Shown here piece after piece: positions 1-4,600 of a stretch of 5,702 bases of DNA. Positions within the stretch are counted from its first letter, which is position 1, and each line of letters opens with the position of its first letter. The notes beneath the pieces were generated by a model that was given only the letters and a program-made list of their open reading frames with translations, searched no databases and was not told the origin of the DNA. The position numbers and the translations under genes are program-made. The DNA comes from JASEHD01 sp964471945 (lineage in GTDB: Bacteria; Bacteroidota; Ignavibacteria; UBA10030; SZUA-254), in assembly GCA_964471945.1 (NCBI GenBank), contig CAYYIJ010000113.1, forward strand, positions 1 to 5,702, given 5' to 3'.

Positions 1-45
1 ACAAGCTTGAAAAGCTCGTGTCCTAGGCCTCTAGACGATGGGGGC
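1..45 (-). tRNA. tRNA-Glu(TTC), partial
   Basis: This is the 5' part of a glutamate tRNA on the minus strand; the 3' half lies beyond the window start. The minus strand from 45 begins GCCCCCATCGTCTAGAGGCC, which matches the acceptor and D-arm pattern of bacterial tRNA-Glu. A five-pair anticodon stem (CGAGC with GCTTG, one G-U pair) encloses the loop TTTTCAA, giving anticodon TTC. The variable, T-arm and acceptor 3' side cannot be checked. It is probably cotranscribed with tRNA-His, because no good separate promoter is visible just upstream. Confidence 0.9.
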
Positions 46-49
46 GAGG

Positions 50-90
50 AAAATGAAAAATTAAAAATTTTCATTTTAAATTTTTAATTT
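50..90. repeat. AT-only inverted repeat between tRNA genes
   Basis: Bases 58-70 (aaattaaaaattt) are the exact reverse complement of 78-90, giving a 13-bp arm with a 7-nt loop. A competing hairpin pairs 50-59 (aaaatgaaaa) with 68-77. The stems hold almost no G or C, so they would be weak in RNA. It lies between tRNA-His and tRNA-Glu on the transcribed minus strand, where it might act as a processing or weak termination element, but that role is only a guess. Confidence 0.5.
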
Positions 91-94
91 CTTT

Positions 95-141
95 GGGTGT
101 CCAGTGTGACTTTCCGCCAGAGGCGGATTCGTCCTTGAAAC
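95..141 (-). pseudogene. Disrupted partial copy of the tRNA-His 3' end
   Basis: Bases 95-112 (gggtgtccagtgtgactt) match 157-174, the T-arm and acceptor 3' end of the intact tRNA-His, at 17 of 18 positions. The match resumes after an interruption: gaaac at 137-141 against gaacc at 175-179. Joined, the copy matches at 21 of 23 positions. The interruption carries a short palindrome. No anticodon or D-arm is present, so this is not a functional tRNA. It may be the relic of a tandem tRNA duplication or an old integration end. Confidence 0.6.
113..127. repeat. GC-rich palindrome tccgcc-aga-ggcgga
   Basis: Six-base arms (113-118 and 122-127) pair perfectly around a 3-base loop, in strong contrast to the AT-rich surroundings. 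The palindrome, with the following ttcgtc, sits inside the broken tRNA-His tail copy. It is flanked by ctt at 110-112 and ctt at 134-136, as expected of a small insert with a 3-bp target duplication. Such short GC-rich palindromes are often dispersed repeats, but copy number cannot be judged from this window. Confidence 0.55.
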
Positions 142-157
142 TTTAACTTATTTATCG

Positions 158-233
158 GGTGTCCAGTGGGACTTGAACCCACGACCTCCAGGGCCACAAC
201 CTGGCGTTCTAACCAAACTGAACTATGGACACC
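158..233 (-). tRNA. tRNA-His(GTG)
   Basis: This is a complete 76-nt histidine tRNA on the minus strand. The anticodon stem CCAGG/CCTGG encloses TTGTGGC, anticodon GTG. The T-arm is GTGGG-TTCAAGT-CCCAC. The acceptor begins GGTGTCCA, and its first G pairs with C73, which is the encoded extra G(-1) that marks bacterial tRNA-His and is read by histidyl-tRNA synthetase. After C73 the DNA continues CGA, so CCA is not encoded and must be added by nucleotidyltransferase. A promoter is visible just upstream. Confidence 0.96.
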
Positions 234-246
234 ATTCAATTGCATA

Positions 247-277
247 CAAAGATACTTAAAATCCATACTATAATCAA
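247..277 (-). promoter_or_regulatory. Bacteroidota-type promoter for tRNA-His
   Basis: On the minus strand TTG (complement of 275-277) is followed after exactly 20 nt by TATCTTTG (complement of 247-254), a full match to the TAnnTTTG -7 element known in Bacteroidota. Transcription would start about 7 nt further on, a few bases before the tRNA 5' end at 233. The fit in both motif and position is good; use in the cell is inferred. Confidence 0.6.
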
Positions 278-382
278 GGATTTTTCAGATTGTGGACAAA
301 AAACGTGGAATTCCTGATGTGTCTTCTCGCTGTGATGCACTATTCTATTGGATTTGATTCTTTTGGTTTATTAATCCCAATG

Positions 383-456
383 TAGGCCCGACGCGAATCG
401 AACGCGTAACCTACAGCTTAGAAGGCTGTTGCTCTATCCAATTGAGCTACGGGCCC
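383..456 (-). tRNA. tRNA-Arg(TCT)
   Basis: This is a complete 74-nt arginine tRNA on the minus strand. The anticodon stem ACAGC/GCTGT encloses CTTCTAA, anticodon TCT, which reads AGA and AGG codons. The T-arm is ACGCG-TTCGATT-CGCGT. The acceptor is GGGCCCG against CGGGCCT, so the first pair is a G1-U72 wobble where Watson-Crick pairing is usual. The discriminator is A73, and CCA is not encoded (CA follows). The gap of 149 bases to tRNA-His contains the tRNA-His promoter and nothing else that I can recognise. Confidence 0.95.
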
Positions 457-491
457 TTATGTTTTCAACGTTTTTTCTTTTGATTGCATAA

Positions 492-523
492 TAAATATAA
501 CCATTTTCTTGAGGAAACTCAAA
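492..523 (-). promoter_or_regulatory. Possible promoter for tRNA-Arg
   Basis: The minus strand carries TTTG (complement of 520-523), 20 nt, then TATATTTA (complement of 492-499), seven of eight matches to TAnnTTTG if the free positions are counted. The predicted start would leave a leader of about 30 nt before the tRNA at 456. The spacing equals that of the tRNA-His promoter, which supports it. Confidence 0.45.
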
Positions 524-560
524 CCCTTTTTTGTGAGGAAAATTCATATTAGCATGTATC

Positions 561-591
561 TTGTTTTTCTTTGTTAATTTTACTAACTTTT
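561..591 (+). promoter_or_regulatory. Bacteroidota-type promoter for first response regulator
   Basis: TTG at 561-563, a 20-nt spacer, then TAACTTTT at 584-591 (one mismatch to TAnnTTTG). The start would fall near 598, giving a leader of about 24 nt. A GAGG ribosome binding site follows at 612-615, 6 nt before the ATG at 622. The element is back to back with the tRNA-Arg promoter, so this 165-base gap serves both directions. Confidence 0.5.
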
Positions 592-621
592 CAAACTCAA
601 ACAATTTTACTGAGGTAAAAG

Positions 622-990
622 ATGAAAGGAAAAGCAACTATTCTTATTGCTGAAGATGATAAACAAATTGGTACAACTTTATTAGAACAGCTTACTAATC
701 AACAGTACGATGCTACTCTAGTAAATGATGGAGAGCAGGCATTAAATCAACTAATTATTAAGAAATATGATGTCATTGTACTCGATTTGAAAATGCCTAA
801 AATCAGTGGCTACGGAATTCTGAAATACATCAAATCGACTATCCCTGCAACGAAGGTCATCATTTTGACTGCATATAGTGACATAAAAAACATCGAGGAG
901 TGCAAAAGACTTGGCGCTGACTATGTCATAGGAAAACCCTACGACATGGAATTACTATTTTGGACGATAGAATTAGTGATAGCGAAGTGA
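622..990 (+). CDS. Single-domain response regulator (CheY-like receiver)
   Basis: This is a cytoplasmic phosphoacceptor protein of 122 residues, made of one receiver domain with no output domain. The acidic pair E11-D12-D13, the phosphorylation site D55 (in VLDLKMP), the switch threonine T83 and the lysine K105 (in GKPY) are all present, so phosphorylation by a histidine kinase is expected. The aromatic switch residue normally found three residues before the lysine is V102; a tyrosine sits one place earlier (Y101). The start ATG has GAGG 6 nt upstream. It ends 58 bases from the convergent lipoprotein gene. Without a DNA-binding or enzymatic domain it must act by binding a partner, or pass phosphate in a relay; the partner is not in the window. 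The fold call is secure, the pathway unknown. Confidence 0.93.
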   Translation: MKGKATILIAEDDKQIGTTLLEQLTNQQYDATLVNDGEQALNQLIIKKYDVIVLDLKMPKISGYGILKYIKSTIPATKVIILTAYSDIKNIEECKRLGADYVIGKPYDMELLFWTIELVIAK

Positions 991-1048
991 ATGTCTCTCC
1001 GAAATTGTTTTAAAAAAAACACTTTTTCTATAAACACCGGTCGATATT

Positions 1049-1846
1049 TTATTTCAACTGTAAATTAATTGTATCGAGGTTCGTCGTTTGATTGGCGAGA
1101 ACGGCTTGATCGATAAGAGTTGTATCTTGATACAATATGTTACTTGGAACTATCTTGACAGTATAAATTGCCGGTGGAAGATATATTAATTTGAATTGTC
1201 CCAACGTATCGGTAAAGGTTGATAATGTATCGTTTGTTGAAAATCCCCAAACCTCAGAATGAGAGATGGGTGGTGAAATAACACCGGCGATCAATCCCGT
1301 GATACCCGTTGTGATCACTCGAATAACAGGTTTAAGTTTATAATTGCCATTCCCAGTTTTTGTGATCGAACGATTCGCATCAAAATCAAGAATGAGTGTG
1401 TAATCAACGTCGGCTTGAATTGTTGCATGAATATTTAACTTAACTCCACTTTCTGATCCACTTGGGATCGTAAGTGGATAAGTAACATCATTAACAACAA
1501 CATTGCTTCCGTTTCCGATAAATAATCTAATCTGGGAATAATTACCCGCAGGTAACTGGGCTTTTCCAATCACTGCATCTACACCATTTACCAACGTTAG
1601 TAAATTATAAGTTGCTTGAACTCGATTTAGATTTATCCAACCAGTTACGGTATCGTTGTTTGATACGTGAACCTGCACACTATCTACGACGATATTAACT
1701 TGCTGATAATCCCCCGGAGTATCAACCATTTTCACAATTAATGTCCCCGATTTACTTGTTGGTGGTTCAGTTGTTTCGTTTTTATTACAACTTGAAATGA
1801 GTATCAATCCTAAAAAAAGTAAAAGTGAAATAGAAAAATTCTTCAT
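1049..1846 (-). CDS. DUF4382-type lipoprotein
   Basis: This 265-residue protein is predicted to be exported and lipid-anchored. Residues 1-19 form a signal peptide (K2, then a leucine-rich core) ending in the lipobox ISSC, with C20 the only cysteine and the acylation site. A Thr/Ser/Pro linker (about 25-33) leads to a DUF4382-like domain at about 34-178. Its recognisable motifs are VKMVDTPGDY, VDSVQVH, LLTLVNGV, LPAGNYSQIRL, PLTIPSGSESGVKLN and LDFDANRS, ending in LKPVIRV. Residues 182-265 look like a small beta-sandwich of the carboxypeptidase-regulatory kind (GQFKLIYLPPAIYTVKI). AAAAGGA lies 6 nt before the ATG. Proteins of this family are surface lipoproteins of unknown function; adhesion or glycan binding is possible but unsupported here. 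It is convergent with one response regulator and divergent from the other. Confidence 0.9.
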   Translation of the reverse strand: MKNFSISLLLFLGLILISSCNKNETTEPPTSKSGTLIVKMVDTPGDYQQVNIVVDSVQVHVSNNDTVTGWINLNRVQATYNLLTLVNGVDAVIGKAQLPAGNYSQIRLFIGNGSNVVVNDVTYPLTIPSGSESGVKLNIHATIQADVDYTLILDFDANRSITKTGNGNYKLKPVIRVITTGITGLIAGVISPPISHSEVWGFSTNDTLSTFTDTLGQFKLIYLPPAIYTVKIVPSNILYQDTTLIDQAVLANQTTNLDTINLQLK

Positions 1847-1911
1847 ATATATTCCTTTTATTAATATACTTGATAATTTAATTATTTATCGATTCTGCCA
1901 AACATCAACTA

Positions 1912-1941
1912 CTAATATAACTATACAACGAATTATTCAAA
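1912..1941 (-). promoter_or_regulatory. Possible promoter for the lipoprotein gene
   Basis: The minus strand has TTTG (complement of 1938-1941), 18 nt, then TATATTAG (complement of 1912-1919), a partial match to TAnnTTTG. The leader would be about 60 nt. It is weaker than the other promoters here in both spacing and motif. The rest of the 192-base divergent gap holds the regulator promoter at 1983-2013. Confidence 0.3.
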
Positions 1942-1982
1942 GTGTATGTGTGATATGAATCAACCCTGTGTACCAGAACAGC

Positions 1983-2013
1983 TTGCTTTTACTATTAAAC
2001 AATAGTATATTAA
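1983..2013 (+). promoter_or_regulatory. Possible promoter for second response regulator
   Basis: TTG at 1983-1985, a 20-nt spacer, then TATATTAA at 2006-2013, an imperfect TAnnTTTG. The start would be near 2020, giving a leader of about 20 nt. The ribosome binding site AAAAGGA is at 2026-2032, 6 nt before the ATG; the same sequence and spacing serve the divergent lipoprotein gene. An inverted repeat fills part of the spacer. Confidence 0.4.
1990..2007. promoter_or_regulatory. Operator-like inverted repeat
   Basis: tactatt (1990-1996) and aatagta (2001-2007) are perfect reverse complements around the 4-base centre aaac. The site lies within the spacer of the predicted promoter and touches its -7 element, a position where a dimeric repressor would block the polymerase. 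The regulator is unknown, and in AT-rich DNA a 7-bp arm can arise by chance. Confidence 0.35.
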
Positions 2014-2038
2014 AACGAATTTTTTAAAAGGAAAAGCT

Positions 2039-2407
2039 ATGCCAGATAAATCTAAAATACTTATCGTTGATGATGAGGATACTTTACGACTATTAGTGAA
2101 AAATGAACTCGAAGAACGTGGTTATTATGTTGATGAAGCCGAAAATGGTGAAACAGCCCTTATAATGCTTCACGACGATACTTACAATCTTGTTATTTTA
2201 GATATTCGGATGCCGGGAATAGACGGTCTGGAAGTCCTGAAAAAAATTAGGGAACACAATCTCGTTGAGAAGGTAATTATGCTTACCGGGGTTGATGAAT
2301 TAAAAATCGCTCGAGATAGCTTACAATTTGGAGCCAATGATTTCCTTACCAAACCCTATGAAATTAAAACACTGCACGCTTGTATCGATCGCGTTCTGAA
2401 TGAATAA
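2039..2407 (+). CDS. Single-domain response regulator (CheY-like receiver)
   Basis: This 122-residue cytoplasmic protein is a canonical receiver domain with no output domain. It has the acidic pair D11-D12, phosphoacceptor D55 (LDIRMPGIDG), switch T83, aromatic F102 and K105 (TKPYE), so phosphorylation-driven switching should be normal. It aligns without gaps to the other receiver in this window, with the phospho-Asp, Thr and Lys at identical numbers and about 30% identity by my hand count (37 of 122). Paralogy is plausible, although any two receivers share part of this. The ATG at 2039 has AAAAGGA 6 nt upstream. It is divergent from the lipoprotein gene and followed by tRNA-Leu. It could be a relay component or a regulator by protein contact; its cognate kinase is not in the window. 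Confidence 0.94.
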   Translation: MPDKSKILIVDDEDTLRLLVKNELEERGYYVDEAENGETALIMLHDDTYNLVILDIRMPGIDGLEVLKKIREHNLVEKVIMLTGVDELKIARDSLQFGANDFLTKPYEIKTLHACIDRVLNE

Positions 2408-2446
2408 ACGATATACAAGTGCATTTCGCAAAACACACTTACATTG

Positions 2447-2477
2447 TTGAAGTTCCCCCGAAAAAGCCGTATATTGT
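2447..2477 (+). promoter_or_regulatory. Possible promoter for tRNA-Leu
   Basis: TTG at 2447-2449, 20 nt, then TATATTGT at 2470-2477, a weak match to TAnnTTTG. The leader would be about 40 nt. The spacing agrees with the other promoters in the window, but the -7 element is poor. Confidence 0.28.
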
Positions 2478-2524
2478 TATTACTTTTATAAAAAGAATAT
2501 AGCAATTAATAGACATAGAACTGC

Positions 2525-2607
2525 GGGTAAGTGGCGGAATTGGCATACGCGCTAGACTTAGGATCTAGTAGGGAATACCTGTGGGGGTTCAAGTCCCCCC
2601 TTACCCA
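2525..2607 (+). tRNA. tRNA-Leu(TAG)
   Basis: This is an 83-nt class II tRNA on the plus strand. The acceptor GGGTAAG pairs fully with CTTACCC and is followed by discriminator A73. The D-arm begins TGGCGGAATTGG, typical of tRNA-Leu. The anticodon stem CTAGA/TCTAG encloses CTTAGGA, anticodon TAG, which reads CUA and other CUN codons. A long variable arm follows, then the T-arm GGGGG-TTCAAGT-CCCCC. The next bases are CAA, so CCA is not encoded. Only 53 bases separate it from the trigger factor start codon. Confidence 0.96.
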
Positions 2608-2621
2608 CAATAAATTTTTTT

Positions 2622-2629
2622 TATCTTTG
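2622..2629 (+). promoter_or_regulatory. TAnnTTTG element upstream of tig-clpP-clpX
   Basis: TATCTTTG is a full match to the Bacteroidota -7 consensus and identical to that of the tRNA-His promoter. A start near 2636 would leave about 25 nt before the tig ATG at 2661. No TTG is found about 20 nt upstream; the best is TTA at 2601-2603 with an 18-nt spacer, inside the tRNA-Leu 3' end. Readthrough from the tRNA is an alternative source of transcript. Confidence 0.45.
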
Positions 2630-2660
2630 GAAATATTAACAAAATGAAAATGTGACGATT

Positions 2661-3932
2661 ATGGAAGTTTCAATCACTGATATAAGTGATATAGAAAAAG
2701 AAATTCAGATTAAAGTTGCAGCAGAGGAACTAATACCTCGCATCGAAGAAGCATACAAACGGAACCAACAAAAAATAGAGATAAAAGGTTTTCGCAAAGG
2801 GAAAGCACCCCTCGATCTCGTCCGGCGTATCTATGGTGAATCTATTGAATACCGCGAACTTGATACTATTGCCTCCGACGTTTATAAACAAATAATTAAA
2901 GAACGCGGAATTCAACCTATTGGTGAGCCAATGTTAACAGACATAGACTATAAACGTGGTGAATCATTATTCTTCAAGGTTAAGTATGATATTAAACCTA
3001 TTATTGAGTTGAAAGAATATAAAGGCATTGCAGTTGAAAAAATTATTCATAAAATAGGGGACCAAGAGATCGAGGATGAAATACTGCGTATCCGTAAATC
3101 TAACAGCACGATGCAAGAAGCAGAAACGGTAAGCGATGACCAGCATGTTGTTTCAGCCGATATACAACAACTCGATGGAAGTGGGATCCCGTTGATCGGT
3201 AAAAGAAATAATGATGCTCAGATTTATTTGTCAAGCGAAACAATTTATCCCGAAATTAGAGAAGCATTAAGAAATGTAAAAACTGGAGAAATAAAAAAAG
3301 TTACAATCAAGCGTGATCACGAAGAACATCAGCGGAATGAATATTTAGAAATAACGGTAAAAAAAATTGAAAGAGTTATACTTCCTGATTTTACAGATGA
3401 ACTCATCAATAAAATAACGGAAGAGAAAACAAAAACCGTCGCAGAATTCCGTTCACAGCTTCAAAGCGATATCGAAGAATATTGGCGGGATAGATCTGAA
3501 CGTAGATATATCGACGCTTTAATAAATGAGATTGTTCGAAGGCACGATTTTTCCGTTCCTGAAACAATTATTAAAAGCATTCTTGACTCTTTCATCGAAG
3601 ACATTAAAAATAAGAATCCAAACAAAAAACTTCCTCAAGATTTCGATGAAAATAAATTCAGAGAAAACAGCCGAAGTTATGCGATCTTCCAGGCAAAATG
3701 GTTCTTGCTTAGAGAGCGAATTGTTGAAGCTGAAAAAATTAGTGTCGAAGAAATTGATTTAGAACGACTTGCTGAAACAGAAGCACCCAAAGTTGGAATT
3801 GAAAAAAACCGGCTTTATCAATTTTATAAATCATCGAACTCGATTCATGAAAAAATAACAACGGATAAATTACTGAGACTTCTTAAAGAAAACGCTGAAG
3901 TAACCGAAAATATTACAGAGGATTTTTTTTAG
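2661..3932 (+). CDS. tig: Trigger factor (ribosome-associated chaperone)
   Basis: Trigger factor docks beside the ribosome exit tunnel and shields emerging chains. The protein has 423 residues, close to the 432 of E. coli. I chose the ATG at 2661 because MEVSIT aligns with the family's usual start; an in-frame GTG at 2652 would add three residues. There is no clear Shine-Dalgarno sequence. The N-terminal ribosome-binding domain (1 to about 115) carries the signature GFRKGKAP at 43-50. Residues about 150-238 correspond to the FKBP-type PPIase domain but lack the glycine- and aromatic-rich core of active FKBPs, so prolyl isomerase activity is doubtful. The helical C-terminal chaperone domain (about 240-423) is intact and ends in an acidic tail. 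It is the first gene of the conserved tig-clpP-clpX group; the clpP ATG follows after 37 nt. Confidence 0.96.
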   Translation: MEVSITDISDIEKEIQIKVAAEELIPRIEEAYKRNQQKIEIKGFRKGKAPLDLVRRIYGESIEYRELDTIASDVYKQIIKERGIQPIGEPMLTDIDYKRGESLFFKVKYDIKPIIELKEYKGIAVEKIIHKIGDQEIEDEILRIRKSNSTMQEAETVSDDQHVVSADIQQLDGSGIPLIGKRNNDAQIYLSSETIYPEIREALRNVKTGEIKKVTIKRDHEEHQRNEYLEITVKKIERVILPDFTDELINKITEEKTKTVAEFRSQLQSDIEEYWRDRSERRYIDALINEIVRRHDFSVPETIIKSILDSFIEDIKNKNPNKKLPQDFDENKFRENSRSYAIFQAKWFLLRERIVEAEKISVEEIDLERLAETEAPKVGIEKNRLYQFYKSSNSIHEKITTDKLLRLLKENAEVTENITEDFF

Positions 3933-3969
3933 GATAGATAATCACTAATAAAGAAAGTATTCAAAGAAT

Positions 3970-4590
3970 ATGGAAAAGAAAATTATCAATCAATTGGTTC
4001 CGATAGTTGTCGAACAGACTGGACGCGGAGAACGAGCATACGATATCTTTTCCCGGCTTCTGAAAGAACGTATAGTCTTCATCGGTACTCCTATAGACGA
4101 TACGATAGCCAGTCTTGTAATTGCACAATTACTTTTCTTAGAGTCAGAAGACCCGGATAAGGATATAAACCTTTATATCAACAGTCCTGGTGGCGCTGTT
4201 TCATCAGGGTTGGCGATATATGACACGATGCAGTATATACGTCCGAATATATCAACTATCTGCATTGGTATGGCGGCGAGCATGTCGGCAGTGCTATTAG
4301 CCGGCGGCACGAAAGGGAAGCGTATTTCGCTCCCAAACTCCCGTATCATGATTCATCAACCATGGGGTGGTGTGCAGGGGACGGCAACTGATATTAGTAT
4401 TCAAGCAGAAGAAATTTTGAGAATGAAGAAACGGATAAATGAAATTCTTGCGAATCACTGCGAAAAAAAGATCGAGCAGGTTGAAAAAGATACAGATCGA
4501 GATTATTATATGTCTGCCGATGATGCAAAATCGTACGGTCTGATTGATAATATTCTTTTTAAGAAACCAAAAATAGACCCAAAGAAATAA
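3970..4590 (+). CDS. clpP: ATP-dependent Clp protease proteolytic subunit ClpP
   Basis: ClpP is the cytoplasmic serine protease that forms a barrel of two heptameric rings and degrades proteins fed in by ClpX. The 206-residue length is normal. The catalytic triad is S104 (in GMAASMSA), H129 (in MIHQPWGG) and D178 (in TDRDYYMS). The oxyanion-side motif NSPGG is at 71-75. A short N-terminal extension before LVPIVVEQT is probably removed by self-processing. Position 106, after the catalytic Ser-Met, is Ser where Gly or Ala is common. There is no strong Shine-Dalgarno sequence before the ATG, as is common in Bacteroidota. It lies between tig and clpX (37 and 10 nt gaps), consistent with one transcript that keeps protease and unfoldase in balance. 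Confidence 0.98.
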   Translation: MEKKIINQLVPIVVEQTGRGERAYDIFSRLLKERIVFIGTPIDDTIASLVIAQLLFLESEDPDKDINLYINSPGGAVSSGLAIYDTMQYIRPNISTICIGMAASMSAVLLAGGTKGKRISLPNSRIMIHQPWGGVQGTATDISIQAEEILRMKKRINEILANHCEKKIEQVEKDTDRDYYMSADDAKSYGLIDNILFKKPKIDPKK

Positions 4591-4600
4591 AAACGAAAAG

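Noticed and set aside
84..266. Minus-strand open frame of 60 codons
   Set aside because: It runs straight through tRNA-His and the spacer repeats; its translation is that of a tRNA gene, not of a protein.
434..637. Minus-strand open frame of 67 codons
   Set aside because: It overlaps the tRNA-Arg 5' end and the regulator promoter and start; the protein is low-complexity with no recognisable domain.
1005..1020. gtttt-aaaa-aaaac hairpin in the convergent gap, as a bidirectional terminator
   Set aside because: The stem is A/T-rich and only five pairs long; it cannot be told apart from base composition.
2416..2441. Imperfect hairpin (aagtg ... cactt) after the second response regulator, as a terminator
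   Set aside because: The stem is only five clean pairs with internal mismatches, and no T run follows.
2611..2622. T run after tRNA-Leu, as an intrinsic terminator
   Set aside because: There is no separate stem-loop before it apart from the tRNA itself, and the run overlaps the predicted tig promoter.
2730..3762. Short open frames inside tig on either strand (2730-2915 minus, 3526-3762 plus)
   Set aside because: They are out-of-frame shadows of a well-supported trigger factor gene.
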